A stretch of DNA of 54,980 nt from Foetidibacter luteolus (GTDB taxonomy: Bacteria; Bacteroidota; Bacteroidia; Chitinophagales; Chitinophagaceae), in assembly GCF_009650435.1 (NCBI RefSeq), contig NZ_VVIP01000031.1, positions 1-54,980 of the forward strand, written 5' to 3'. Both the position numbers and the translations under genes were made by a program. Positions within the stretch are counted from its first letter, which is position 1. Every line of letters begins with the position of its first letter. Shown piece by piece: positions 18,321 to 27,136 of this stretch. Below the pieces are notes generated by a model. The model was given only the letters and a program-made list of their open reading frames with translations, searched no databases and was not told the DNA's origin.

Positions 18321-18415
18321 GGTGAATGATGAATGGTCAATGATAAATCAATGGTAATAATGAATGGTCAATGGACAAATGGCAACAGCGCCATCACCAT
18401 TGACCATTCAATGTT
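18321..18415. repeat. ATGGTCAATG heptamer-like repeats with a 14-bp inverted repeat
   Basis: The gap between the DUF4097 gene and permease paralogue 4 is made of variations on TGAATGGTCAATG. TGAATGGTCAATGG (18361-18374) is exactly complementary to CCATTGACCATTCA (18397-18410), giving a 14-bp stem with a 22-base loop. It could weaken transcription of the permease from the DUF4097 promoter, but it has no T run. Confidence 0.6.
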
Positions 18416-18443
18416 TGTTGTATTACTTACAGGCAGGGCAGAT

Positions 18444-19478
18444 TTACTCCAGCGTAATACTTACCCTTCCGTCTGCTTTTATAGATACAGGAACACCGCC
18501 ACCGTTCAATTTACCGTCAATCCTGTCGTCATCTGTAGACCCGCTGAAATTGTTCATTGGCGATACTTTTATTTTGTCGCCACGCAGTGCAAGGTCTAGG
18601 CCTTTGTCTTTAGGAAGCGTTACATCTACATTGCCACCGGAGTTGCTGATTTTTACATACTCGCCCAGTTGTTTAATGCCAACGGTTATGTGGCCGCCGC
18701 TGGTAGCAGTTTCAAGGCTGCAGGCCAGGTCAGACAGCCTTATGCTGCCACCGCTGGTATGTGCAGAAAGCTTGCCGCTTATGTTGCCCCCACTTACACT
18801 GCCGCCACTGGTGCCGGCTTCAATGGTGCCGCTCAGGTTATTCAGTTTAAGCGAGCCGCCGCTGGTAGCCAGCTTAAGGGTGCCCTTACAATCTGAGGCT
18901 TCTATGCTGCCGCCACTGGTAGCCAGTTCAATATCATCCTGGCTGTTAAGCACTTTAATGCTGCCACCGCTGGTAGCGCCATCAATTTTACCACTAACGC
19001 CATCTACATGAAGGCTGCCGCCGCTGGTTGCAAATTCCTGTGTACCGGAAAGGTTAAGCAGCTTAATGCTGCCGCCGCTGGTTGCAAGGTTGGTAGAAAC
19101 ATTTTTCGGCACATATATCCTGAAGGAAATGCTCAGCGATTTCTTCCAGTTCATATTAGAATGCTTGTTCTTTGCAATAGCAGAAAGTTTGTTACCGCTA
19201 AAGTTGATGTTTACATCATAATACTCTTCCAACCTTTCTTTAATTTCTTCTTTGGATAATTTATCGTTGCCGTTATTACCGCGTACATACATTTCAAGGC
19301 GGGCTTCCCCCGTTGCCACGCCGCTAACTGAAATGCTGCCGCCGCTGGTTTCTACTTTAACGTTGGATACTGTTTGATTGGCAAGCGACTTTGTAAGATA
19401 AGGTTCTTCGTTAGTTGATTGCGCCTTCAGGCTTACACTCATAAGGGCTATTGCCGCAAAGAGAAAATGTTTTTTCAT
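18444..19478 (-). CDS. DUF4097-family secreted protein with eight exact 18-residue repeats
   Basis: This 344-residue protein has a signal peptide (MKKHFLFAAIALMSVSLKA). A TSGGS motif at residues 44-48 is followed, from residue 133 to about 276, by eight units that each begin TSGG, at residues 133, 151, 169, 187, 205, 223, 241 and 259: a strict 18-residue period. Such DUF4097/adhesin-like repeats are expected to fold as a right-handed beta-helix or stacked beta-strands. The protein is probably periplasmic or surface-exposed. In Bacteroidetes, DUF4097 genes often sit beside sigma factor/anti-sigma or permease genes, as here, but the function is not known. Divergent from it, 361 bases away, is an Rrf2 regulator. 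Confidence 0.85.
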   Translation of the reverse strand: MKKHFLFAAIALMSVSLKAQSTNEEPYLTKSLANQTVSNVKVETSGGSISVSGVATGEARLEMYVRGNNGNDKLSKEEIKERLEEYYDVNINFSGNKLSAIAKNKHSNMNWKKSLSISFRIYVPKNVSTNLATSGGSIKLLNLSGTQEFATSGGSLHVDGVSGKIDGATSGGSIKVLNSQDDIELATSGGSIEASDCKGTLKLATSGGSLKLNNLSGTIEAGTSGGSVSGGNISGKLSAHTSGGSIRLSDLACSLETATSGGHITVGIKQLGEYVKISNSGGNVDVTLPKDKGLDLALRGDKIKVSPMNNFSGSTDDDRIDGKLNGGGVPVSIKADGRVSITLE

Positions 19479-19544
19479 AAATGTGTTTTTATGCTTTTAT
19501 GCAGTGGTACGTTCCAGTTATAAAAAAGTTACGCCGGTAACCAA

Positions 19545-19798
19545 TTAATAATTATTCTGCATTACAGCAAAACCAACAGCCATGCCAACTGCAAAAGCAA
19601 CTGATAACAAGGCTTTTAGCGTACCGGGCTTTAAAAAGTGTGCGAAAACGGACAGTTCTATGTTCGGTTGTGAACGGGACGGAATGTTTTTAGCGTTTAA
19701 TGCCAACAACAACAGGTTTCTACCAAAGCCGTCTGCCTCTTACCGGCATTCCTCCCCGTTAACCAGCTTAGTGTGGATAAAATCATGGTCTTGAACAT
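19545..19798 (-). pseudogene. Possible frameshifted small membrane protein gene
   Basis: Two overlapping minus-strand frames look like one broken gene. An ATG at 19798 opens a frame reading MFKTMILSTLSWLTG and stops near 19700. A second frame, open from about 19725, reads NIPSRSQPNIELSVF and then a plausible membrane helix (LKALLSVAFAVGMAVGFAVM) and stops at 19545. The span of 254 bases is one short of a multiple of three, so a single -1 shift would join them into about 84 residues. A shorter frame starting at TTG 19712 is the alternative. No classical slippery heptamer is seen. It lies just upstream of DUF4097 on the same strand. It may be a decayed gene, a read error or chance. Confidence 0.3.
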
Positions 19799-19839
19799 CA
19801 GGCTAAAATCGTGGTTCGGATTACTTATTTTTACGCCCA

Positions 19840-20310
19840 ATGATATCTAAGAAAACTAAATATGCCATCAACGCCCTTGTGTTCCTGGCCAAGGAATACA
19901 CGGATAACAAAAGGGAGCCTGTTCAGATAAGCCGCATTGCCGAAAGCGAGAATATACCGCGTAAGTTTTTGGAAGCCATCCTGCTTGACCTTCGCAATGC
20001 AGGCATGCTCAGCAGTAAAAAAGGTAAAATGGGCGGCTATTACCTGCACAAAACACCGGATGAGATAAACATTGCGGAAGTAATGCGCCTCTTTGATGGC
20101 GCCATAGCCCTGCTGCCCTGCGTTACCTACCGTTACTACGAACGCTGCGACGAATGCAAAGACGAAGCCACCTGCGGCATACGAGACGTATTTGCCGATG
20201 TGCGCAACCAAACGGTAGCCCTGTTAAAAAACGCTACGCTTACTGAAATTATGAACCGCAGCAACCTGCTGATGGCGGCGGGCAAAAAAACGGAGATTGA
20301 CAAAAAGTAG
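19840..20310 (+). CDS. Rrf2 family transcriptional regulator with four cysteines
   Basis: This 156-residue protein has the Rrf2 winged-helix start (ISKKTKYAINALVFLA), the recognition region SENIPRKFLEAILLDLRNAGM and the wing SKKGKMGGYYL. Rrf2 proteins bind DNA as dimers and many sense iron-sulfur clusters, nitric oxide or cysteine status. Cys94, Cys103, Cys106 and Cys112 lie in the region that holds cluster ligands in IscR and NsrR, but the spacing differs, so cluster binding is inference. It is divergent from the DUF4097 cluster and convergent with the permease at 20316, ending only 5 bases from it. Confidence 0.9.
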   Translation: MISKKTKYAINALVFLAKEYTDNKREPVQISRIAESENIPRKFLEAILLDLRNAGMLSSKKGKMGGYYLHKTPDEINIAEVMRLFDGAIALLPCVTYRYYERCDECKDEATCGIRDVFADVRNQTVALLKNATLTEIMNRSNLLMAAGKKTEIDKK

Positions 20311-20315
20311 GCCTG

Positions 20316-21587
20316 CTACTCGTAACGCAACGCCACGATAGGATTAAGCCGGGATGCCTTGATGGCAGGCCATAAACCAGCCAGCAAACCAACCCCGCTG
20401 CATATAATTATACCTATGGCCACCCACAACCAGGGCACCACAAAGCCTGTGCCCAGCACTATTGAAAAAAGGTTACCCAGCAATACACCTAAAAATATTC
20501 CTATTAAAGCGCCCAGCAGGCTTATAATGGTAGATTCAAACAAAAACTGGGCACGTATATTTTTTCTTTTACCGCCGATTGCTTTAATAAGCCCCACCTC
20601 CCTGGTTCTTTCATTTACGGCCACCAGCATAATGTTCATTAAGCCAATCGCTGCACCTATCAGTGTAATCATGCCAATGGCGGCCGCCGCCCCTGTTATG
20701 CTGCCCAGCAGGCCAATAAAAGTAGCGGCCAGTTTATCACTTTTTTCCACAACAAAATTATCATCTTCAGTAGGGTGCAGCTTGCGTATGGCCCTAAAGC
20801 GGGCTGTAGCTTCAGCAACGGCCGCGTCTATCTGCTGCACATCGCCGGCCAGTACGCCAAGGGTAAAAGATGGCGCGGCATTCTGCATGCGCCGCACATT
20901 GTTGTAAGAGGTAATAATAACATTATCCGCCCTCATCAAAGCGCTGGAACCCTTGCTTTTTAAAACACCCACTACGCGGTAAGGCATGGCGCCCACCACA
21001 ATTACTTTATCTACGCCTTTGGCCGCGTTACCTTCACCAAATAAACGGGTAGCCACATCACTGCCCACCAGGCACACATTACGTCCGCTTTGTATATCCA
21101 GGTTATTCAGGTTGCGGCCAGCCTCAACTTTAAAAGCGTTTACTTCCAAAAAATTTTCGTCGCCGCCGCGTATATTAACGTTGGGGTTGGTCTTTTTATC
21201 TTTGTATCGTATTTCGTTGCCGCCCTGCCCGCTTAGGGCAATAGCCACTTTTACATTCGGAAAATCAAAATTTTGCTTAAACATTTCCGCCTCGGTATTC
21301 AGTATAGGCTTATCCAGGTTAGACTTCTTTTGTTTTTTGCCCCTTTTTTCTTTTTCCACCCGGTTATTGTCATCAAACCTAAAGCGCTCTTTGTAGGCAA
21401 TGCTAAAACCGTTGGCCCCCATGGTAGCAAAGCTTTCCCTCAGGCTGCCGTTCATAGCGTCAATAGCGGTTATAATGCCTATAAGCGCCGCAATGCCCAA
21501 AGCAATAATGGCCACAGTAATGGCAGTACGCAGCTTGTTACTTTTTACGGTGCGGTAAGCCAGTGAAAAAGAGTCGCCTATTGTCAT
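20316..21587 (-). CDS. ABC transporter permease, single MacB/FtsX unit
   Basis: This 423-residue protein has the classic MacB permease layout: an N-terminal helix (LRTAITVAIIALGIAALIGI), one periplasmic MacB_PCD domain (about residues 45-270), and a C-terminal FtsX domain of three helices with the coupling motif RTREVGLIKAIGGK and the ending LNPIVALRYE. It is about half the length of the four earlier paralogues and belongs to a different subfamily, so it is not a fragment. A lysine/arginine-rich insertion (KEKRGKKQKK) lies near residues 82-91. No ATPase gene adjoins it. Confidence 0.93.
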   Translation of the reverse strand: MTIGDSFSLAYRTVKSNKLRTAITVAIIALGIAALIGIITAIDAMNGSLRESFATMGANGFSIAYKERFRFDDNNRVEKEKRGKKQKKSNLDKPILNTEAEMFKQNFDFPNVKVAIALSGQGGNEIRYKDKKTNPNVNIRGGDENFLEVNAFKVEAGRNLNNLDIQSGRNVCLVGSDVATRLFGEGNAAKGVDKVIVVGAMPYRVVGVLKSKGSSALMRADNVIITSYNNVRRMQNAAPSFTLGVLAGDVQQIDAAVAEATARFRAIRKLHPTEDDNFVVEKSDKLAATFIGLLGSITGAAAAIGMITLIGAAIGLMNIMLVAVNERTREVGLIKAIGGKRKNIRAQFLFESTIISLLGALIGIFLGVLLGNLFSIVLGTGFVVPWLWVAIGIIICSGVGLLAGLWPAIKASRLNPIVALRYE

Positions 21588-22414
21588 AAAAAAACTTATC
21601 AGTTAATAGTGTTGATTTTTTTCAGGGCGCCCCCTCCTATCGTCGGGCCGGGCTATCCGCTGCTACTCCGCCACAAAGCCCCTGCACAATGCCTTCAGCG
21701 GGGTATCCGCTTCTATCCCTGGCGCGGTGGTGACACAGCGTAATTTTTTACAACCACCCTGCTTTTGATAATCCGCATTAAAGATAAACCAGTTAAGTTT
21801 CATAAGTTATTTTAAAATACAACCGGAAAAATGGATAGCTGTATGGTTGCATTGGTATTTTAAAGTTTGTAAAAGCATTAAGCCAGGTTAATCTCGGCTA
21901 AAAACACGCTGCTATTAGTCAGGCAGGTTGCTGTTTATTGTGCCATAGGCATAGCCTGTTTGTAAAGGTATAAAATGTGGCATGTTTTGCCCCGCAGGGG
22001 CTATCCTGGCTTAAAAAGGGCAGCCCCTACAGGGCAATAAAATGCGTTGGGTTTAATTAAGCTACAAACAGGTAGCCTCTACGAGGCATGTCTAAATTAC
22101 CTGCCCATAATAAACGCAGGGCGGCCATGTTCTTATCCATCAGGCATACAACCTGCCTTCAAAAAAACAACAGGCTGCACCGGCGGGTGAGGGATTGAAG
22201 CGGTTACCCCGGTGAGGCCTTCGCAGTGGGGCCTTGTGCCGGAGTAATAGCGGAAAGCCCGACCCCTTGCGCAGCTTGGGGGCACCCCCTAAGAAATCTT
22301 ATTATAGCAAATGCACAATGCTGCCTGGCCCGTGGTTAAAGGCCCGCAGCTTTATTGGCATTCTTCAAACAGCGCTTCAACATTTGGTTATTACTTTTGT
22401 TTGTAATTAATGGT
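21588..22414. repeat. Long intergenic region with two family A elements and a GCCCC/GGGGC element
   Basis: No gene is supported in these 827 bases. Bases 21620-21735 are a reverse-strand family A copy (revealed by GGGTATCCGCTTCTATCCC). Bases 22184-22290 are a forward family A copy (GAGGGATTGAAGCGGTTACC, then GCCCGACCCCTTGCGC). Bases 21940-22090 hold paired small hairpins of the GCCCCGCAGGGGC and GGCAGCCCCTACAGGGC type, flanked by inverted CTGTTTGTA and TACAAACAG words. The two opposed family A copies about 0.5 kb apart could form a large inverted structure. Confidence 0.65.
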
Positions 22415-22975
22415 ATGGCAAATAAGATTGTAATAGCAATAACAGGTGCAAGCGGCTCAATTTACGCGAAGCTGCTGATTGAAAAGCTGCTGCAGCTACA
22501 AGCCCAGTGGCAGGAACTTAGCGTGGTAATGAGCAATAATGCCAAAGAAGTTTGGCGTACAGAACTGGGCAATGAGGATTACAAAAACTACCCTGTACGG
22601 TATTTTGAGAAAACAGATTTTTCCGCACCTTTTGCTTCGGGCTCAGCTAAGTATAACATTATGATGGTAGTACCCTGCAGCATGGGCACCCTGGGCCGCA
22701 TTGCCGCGGGAACCAGCGACGACCTGGTAATACGTGCTGCGGATGTAATATTGAAAGAACGGCGTAAGCTGTTATTGATGGTAAGGGACACGCCTTACAA
22801 CCTTATACACCTGCGCAATATGGAAACGGTTACCCTTGCCGGGGGAATTATATGCCCTGCCACACCTTCTTTTTACAGCAAACCTAAAACCATTGAAGAC
22901 GTAGCTTTAACTGTTGTTGACCGCATGCTGGACCTGGCCGGACTGGATATTTCCACCAGCCGTTGGGGGGAGTGA
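22415..22975 (+). CDS. ubiX: Flavin prenyltransferase UbiX
   Basis: The protein joins dimethylallyl phosphate to reduced FMN to make the prenylated flavin used by UbiD-type decarboxylases. The ATG at 22415 is chosen because it begins the canonical UbiX start, MANKIVIAITGASGSIYA; a longer frame from 22355 adds a spurious hydrophobic stretch. Other family features are VVPCSMGTLGRIAAGTSDDLV, the RRKLLLMVRDTPYN loop that holds the conserved Arg and Glu/Asp region, and IICPATPSFYSKP. Length (186 residues) is normal. No ubiD homologue is in the window, so the client enzyme must be elsewhere. Confidence 0.95.
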   Translation: MANKIVIAITGASGSIYAKLLIEKLLQLQAQWQELSVVMSNNAKEVWRTELGNEDYKNYPVRYFEKTDFSAPFASGSAKYNIMMVVPCSMGTLGRIAAGTSDDLVIRAADVILKERRKLLLMVRDTPYNLIHLRNMETVTLAGGIICPATPSFYSKPKTIEDVALTVVDRMLDLAGLDISTSRWGE

Positions 22976-23189
22976 GTGGTGAGTAGTGAGTGGTGAATCG
23001 TGAATGGTGAATGGTGAATGGTGAGTGGTGAATGGTGAGTGGGTACAAACTTGTATTGTATCTTACATGAAACAAGTACTTCGTACTTGGTAAATCGTAC
23101 TTGTTTGCACCGTACATCCCACATCTAACACCTTACATAAAAAAAGTACTTCGTAAATCGTACTTGTTTAAATCTTACAACTCAACCTC
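22976..23189. repeat. Short tandem GTGAATG heptamers followed by a family E repeat
   Basis: Bases 22976-23041 are a run of GTGAGTG/GTGAATG units, about nine copies with small variations. Bases 23045-23180 carry family E words: CTTACATGAAACAAGTAC, TACTTCGTACTTGG, CGTACATCCCACATCTAACA and a second CTTACAT. The family E order is repeated almost the same at 50615-50735. The region lies between the convergent ends of ubiX and the ABC exporter. Confidence 0.7.
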
Positions 23190-24980
23190 TTACCGGGGTT
23201 GCTTTTCTGTTTTTTCCTGGTGTTTCCACAACTCCATAAACAGCGGGCTGTTGTTGCGGAGGTAATGAAAATTTCCTTCATCAATAATACGTCCCTGCTG
23301 CAAAATGTACACGTAATCAAAATGCTCCAGTAAATGCAGGCGGTGCATGGATGAAATGATGGCTTTGTCCGCAAATGCGTTAAACAGTTTGCGGTAAATA
23401 AGCGCTTCTGTTTTAGGGTCAACGCTGCTGGTAGGTTCATCCAGCAGTACTACATCACTATCCCTGGCGGCCAGTATGCCACGTGCAAGTGCCAGCCGTT
23501 GCTTTTGCCCACCGGAAAGGTTTACGCCTTTCTCCCGTATGTCAGATGCCAGGCCCTCGGGTAACTGTTTTACTACATCGGTAAAATGTGCATGTTCACA
23601 AACCTGCATAATATCAGCCTCGCTAAAAGGCAGGCCCAGCGTTATGTTGTATTCAATGGTGTTCTCAAATATTTCAGGTTCCTGCGGGAACAGCGTTACA
23701 GATTCATTAAGCGTGTCCAGTGTAAATTTTTTTCCATCCACCAGCATTTCAATTTGTTGTTCAGCCATGTACAGGCCGCGCAGCAAAGAAAGCAAAGTGC
23801 TTTTGCCGCTGCCGCTTTCCCCAATCAACGCAATCTTTTTACCACGCTCTATACGTATGTTCAGGTTGTGCAGGCTTTGCGGCGCATAGGCATCATCATA
23901 AGTTAAACGGTGCGAAAAGCTGAGTTTTTTTATTTCAATCAGCCGCCAGTCGGTTGGAAGGTCGGCGGGCAGTTCCGGTCTGTGTTTTTCATTATAGGCT
24001 TCACTTATGCCTGCCGCAGTTTGCAAATGTGTATGATACTGCACCAGTTCAGTATATTGCCAGGCCACCGTTTGAAATACGCTGGTAAACTGGTTTACAT
24101 AGCCCAGCAATGTTACCAGGCCGGCCACAAGAAATACCTGGCCAGGCTGCCAGTGCTGGTAAATATAGCCGGCAGCCACCACGCAGTAGATAAGTGTAAT
24201 CATCATTTCGGCCACAAACCATTTCCACTCGTTAATCACCGCGTTTTTGCGAAAAGGTTTCAATATTTGCTGCACCTTATTAAGCAGCCCGCTCTCCATG
24301 CTTTTTTCCAGCCTTAAAGTAATAACAGTCATAATGTTGCTGAGGCTGTCAAACAGCGTAGATGATACCGCATGTTCCTTTTCATTCACTTCGTTCAACG
24401 ACTTAATAAATGGTTTATCAAACCGCATAATTACCAGCACGGTTGATATGCCCAGCGCTACCGCAATACTGCCAAATAAAGGTGAGAAATATACAATGGC
24501 CACTACCGAAAAAGTAAACTTGGTAATGGCATACAGGTACAGGAAACCTTTGTCGAAAAACTCCCTCAACGCTTCGTAAGCCTTTCTTATGCGGTTAATG
24601 GTAGAACCGCTATGATGGTCCTGGTGCCATTTGGCAGGCAGGTGCAATAGCTGGTGGTAACGTTCCTGTAAAAAGTTACGGCTGAGATGAAACGCCATAT
24701 TGCGTTCCATAATGCGGGCCGGGCCATGCAGGCACCACTCAAAAAACTTAAGTAAAAAATACCCGCTAACGTATAACATGGTATAATAAAATACGCGTTG
24801 CGTATCGTTTTGCACTTTGCCAATAAACCAGCCGAATAAAATAGGATTTAATGAAAAGATGATGTTGGCCAGTATAAACATACCGTATACCAGTACATAT
24901 TTTTTTCTTTCACGCCTTGCATACTTCCAGGCGGTACGCAGTAACGATATATAGGGATTTGCCATAGTGTTGGGTGCCAT
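23190..24980 (-). CDS. ABC transporter, fused permease and ATP-binding protein
   Basis: This is a half-transporter of about 596 residues: five or six membrane helices in the first 300 residues (for example YVLVYGMFILANIIFSL), then an ATP-binding domain with Walker A GESGSGKST, Q-loop LFPQEPE, signature LSGGQKQR, Walker B VVLLDEPTSSVD and switch SSMHRL. Such exporters work as dimers. The frame opens at a TTG (24989), but the ATG at 24980 or 24965 is likelier; 24980 is used. The stop at 23190 precedes repeats. It follows yceH by 88 bases on the same strand. Substrate unknown. It is not the MacB-type ATPase the nearby permeases would need. Confidence 0.93.
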   Translation of the reverse strand: MAPNTMANPYISLLRTAWKYARRERKKYVLVYGMFILANIIFSLNPILFGWFIGKVQNDTQRVFYYTMLYVSGYFLLKFFEWCLHGPARIMERNMAFHLSRNFLQERYHQLLHLPAKWHQDHHSGSTINRIRKAYEALREFFDKGFLYLYAITKFTFSVVAIVYFSPLFGSIAVALGISTVLVIMRFDKPFIKSLNEVNEKEHAVSSTLFDSLSNIMTVITLRLEKSMESGLLNKVQQILKPFRKNAVINEWKWFVAEMMITLIYCVVAAGYIYQHWQPGQVFLVAGLVTLLGYVNQFTSVFQTVAWQYTELVQYHTHLQTAAGISEAYNEKHRPELPADLPTDWRLIEIKKLSFSHRLTYDDAYAPQSLHNLNIRIERGKKIALIGESGSGKSTLLSLLRGLYMAEQQIEMLVDGKKFTLDTLNESVTLFPQEPEIFENTIEYNITLGLPFSEADIMQVCEHAHFTDVVKQLPEGLASDIREKGVNLSGGQKQRLALARGILAARDSDVVLLDEPTSSVDPKTEALIYRKLFNAFADKAIISSMHRLHLLEHFDYVYILQQGRIIDEGNFHYLRNNSPLFMELWKHQEKTEKQPR

Positions 24981-25068
24981 AAGGCGCAACTAAAAACGAA
25001 ATTACAGCAAGCCGGTGAAATGGTTGCAGGCTTGATGAATGCACTGCCAATTGTTTAACGCAACCTGT

Positions 25069-25722
25069 TTAGCCCATCAGTTCCTTCATTAGTTTGTTGA
25101 AAGATTCTTTCAGATCAGCCAGTTCTTTTTCCAATATAGTTACACGTTCTTCCAACGGGCTTTTGCCTGCCGTATGCTGTTCTTCCTCGGCTTCCAGGGC
25201 AGCTATATCAGGAGTGCCGGCAAACAGGTGTACATAACGGGTTTCTTTTTGTCCCGGCCTTCTTGGCAACTGCATCACAAAAGCTATATCGCCGGTTGAG
25301 AGTTTATCCAAAACGGTCTGTACTTCTTCCAGTGAGTCAAACTCGTACAGCCTGCCAGAGTTGCTGTTTATTTCGCCGGGCGTTAAAGGCCCACGCAGCA
25401 GTAACAAACAAATAACGGCAACTTCATCTGGCGTAAAAGGAAAAACTATGGCCAGGTTGTGTTTGTATTTGGTGGCCCGGCTAAACCCGCCCGTAGCGGT
25501 TGAAACATAGCCTCTCTGCTTAAGGGAATTAATGCCGTCCATTACCGTGGTTTCATCGTAATCAACCACAGGCTTGCGGGAGGTTTTTTGGTTGCAGGCG
25601 GCGGTAAGGGCGTTAATGGTCATAGGATAATAATCCGGGGTAGTTTTGCTTTTCTCCATTAAGGAGCCCAGCACCCTTACTTCAACTGCATTTAATATGG
25701 GTAAAGTTTTGTTGGTTTCCAT
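25069..25722 (-). CDS. YceH family protein (UPF0502, DUF480)
   Basis: This 217-residue protein has the two-winged-helix layout of YceH: LNAVEVRVLGSLMEKSKTTP, YYPMTINALTAACNQK, then a DEVAVICLLLLRGP segment and LPRRPGQKETRYVHL. The C-terminal coiled stretch (ERVTILEKELADLKESF) may mediate dimerisation. Length is typical for the family. Function is unproven; the fold suggests DNA binding. It starts with ATG and is the first gene of a likely two-gene transcript with the ABC exporter. Confidence 0.92.
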   Translation of the reverse strand: METNKTLPILNAVEVRVLGSLMEKSKTTPDYYPMTINALTAACNQKTSRKPVVDYDETTVMDGINSLKQRGYVSTATGGFSRATKYKHNLAIVFPFTPDEVAVICLLLLRGPLTPGEINSNSGRLYEFDSLEEVQTVLDKLSTGDIAFVMQLPRRPGQKETRYVHLFAGTPDIAALEAEEEQHTAGKSPLEERVTILEKELADLKESFNKLMKELMG

Positions 25723-25980
25723 GGGCTAAAGATAAATTCTGGGAATGAATCGCGGCAATGAAGTTATATAAGGGCCTGAAAAGCCGCCCAAATAACAGAT
25801 GATGAGTGGTTGCCAGCCAGCTTTGTTATTTATTTTGGCGCTGGCGAACCTCCTTCGTCGCTTTGCGACGCAACGAAGTCCCCATGACATACTTAAGCGG
25901 CTATTATAATAGTGGTACTTATAAACACGGCATGCTTATGCATGTCGTGTTTATAATTAGTTATGTATAAGAACCGGTTG
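25723..25980. repeat. Family B copy and a long perfect-type hairpin between OMP and yceH
   Basis: Bases 25771-25888 are a forward, somewhat divergent family B copy (GGGCCTGAAAAGCCGCCCAA, then TTTGCGACGCAACGAAG). Bases 25919-25956 form a hairpin with a 17-bp stem: TTATAAACACGG/CATGC pairs with GCATGTCGTGTTTATAA around a TTAT loop, with one G-T wobble. It lies about 25 bases past the stop of the minus-strand barrel protein. There is no T run, so it may be an mRNA 3' stabiliser, a terminator or an operator-like palindrome. Confidence 0.6.
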
Positions 25981-26571
25981 TTATAAATTCTTCGGCTCGT
26001 TTACCATTTGTTTTACGCGGGATGAGGGCAGGTACAATTGAAAGCCCACACCAAACAAAAGCCTGCTTACAGTACCGCCATTACCAAAACCAAAGTTGCC
26101 GTCGTACTTCAACAGTGCCTCTAAACCCACATTTTGGGTAATAAAATACGCATATCCCGGCCCGGCCTGTATATTAACACCATTGCTGGATGAGCCACCC
26201 TGTGTAATGGAAACGCCTCCAAAACCAAAATTACCTTCCAGGAAGAAACGGCCATGCTTCAACAGGTTATCTACCTGTCCCTGGTTTGCATAATAACGGC
26301 CCAGCAAACCCAGTTGATAGGTCCAGGTATTGGGGCCACCCTTTACACCATCAACACCCAGGTTGGTATAGCCGCCTAAAGCCACGTTATCCCGTATAAA
26401 ATAGGCGAGTTTTGGCGTAATCTGTATGTTGTAGCCACCACCTTTGTTAAGGCCGAACTGCATTCCCATAAGGTCGCCGCCCACCATCCAGTTACCTTGT
26501 TGTATCTGGGCATGGCTTATTCCAACATTCAAAACAATAACTGCTGAAGCGAGCATCATAATCTTTTTCAT
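25981..26571 (-). CDS. Outer membrane beta-barrel family protein
   Basis: This is a protein of 196 residues with a signal peptide (MKKIMMLASAVIVLN, cut after SHA) and alternating hydrophobic and glycine/aromatic strands such as WMVGGDLMGMQFGLNKG, LAYFIRDNVALGGYTNLG and RLLFGVGFQLYLP. This is the pattern of a small eight-stranded OmpA/OmpW-like barrel. ATG codons at 26577 and 26571 are both possible; 26571 gives the cleaner signal sequence. It has its own promoter region and is not in an operon. The specific role is not known. Confidence 0.8.
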   Translation of the reverse strand: MKKIMMLASAVIVLNVGISHAQIQQGNWMVGGDLMGMQFGLNKGGGYNIQITPKLAYFIRDNVALGGYTNLGVDGVKGGPNTWTYQLGLLGRYYANQGQVDNLLKHGRFFLEGNFGFGGVSITQGGSSSNGVNIQAGPGYAYFITQNVGLEALLKYDGNFGFGNGGTVSRLLFGVGFQLYLPSSRVKQMVNEPKNL

Positions 26572-27136
26572 AAACATTGTTTTGCCATAGCAGTAAAAAA
26601 ATTATGCCATTGTTATAATACGTATCATGTTATAAGTGCTGGGGAAGGAAAGCTGCATTATTTTAAACAGGTAATGGAAATTATTACGCATTGGTTTTTA
26701 TATGTTTTATTCAAAATAAAATCGCCGGTTACTACACCGGCGACTTTGTTGAACACTGCTATTGGGGATTACATGTTGCGAATTAAAGGATATTGGATAG
26801 GGGAAACATTTAAACAATGCAACAAAGTAAAGCAGCAATAAACATAATAAGAACCGCACGGCACCTATTTAATGCGCAATTACAGCATCTTTCAACTTGT
26901 TTTAAGAAGCGCCGCTTTATTAATCACACTTTAATGGCAGACTTAAGGTTGGGGGTATGAATTTGCGGCAGCACCATTACAATGTCTAACCGATAATCAG
27001 TCAGCTTTTATTAATTTCACAAAAATTGGCATCAAACTGGATAAAAAAAGATTAATGTGAATAACTATACGCGTAGAGGCCTACCTACTTCTGCGTTTGG
27101 TTTGTAATTTTAAGAGACACTTCATAAACCGTCTTT
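26572..27136. other. Intergenic region, no gene seen; minus-strand hairpin at 26722-26743
   Basis: No frame here shows convincing protein features, and none of the dispersed repeat families is evident. The only clear structure is TCGCCGG (26722-26728) with CCGGCGA (26737-26743), a perfect 7-bp stem that on the minus strand is followed by TTTTATTTTG, a terminator-like arrangement. No minus-strand gene starts in the preceding 680 bases, so it would end either read-through from the CrtA-like gene or an unannotated small RNA starting between 26750 and 27130. Confidence 0.45.

Noticed and set aside
19582..19794. Plus-strand frame of 70 residues starting at ATG
   Set aside because: The minus-strand frames in the same place look more protein-like (membrane helix), and this one has no motif.
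22873..23124. Minus-strand frames rich in His, Ser and Thr
   Set aside because: They are translations of the GTGAATG tandem repeat and have no biological composition.
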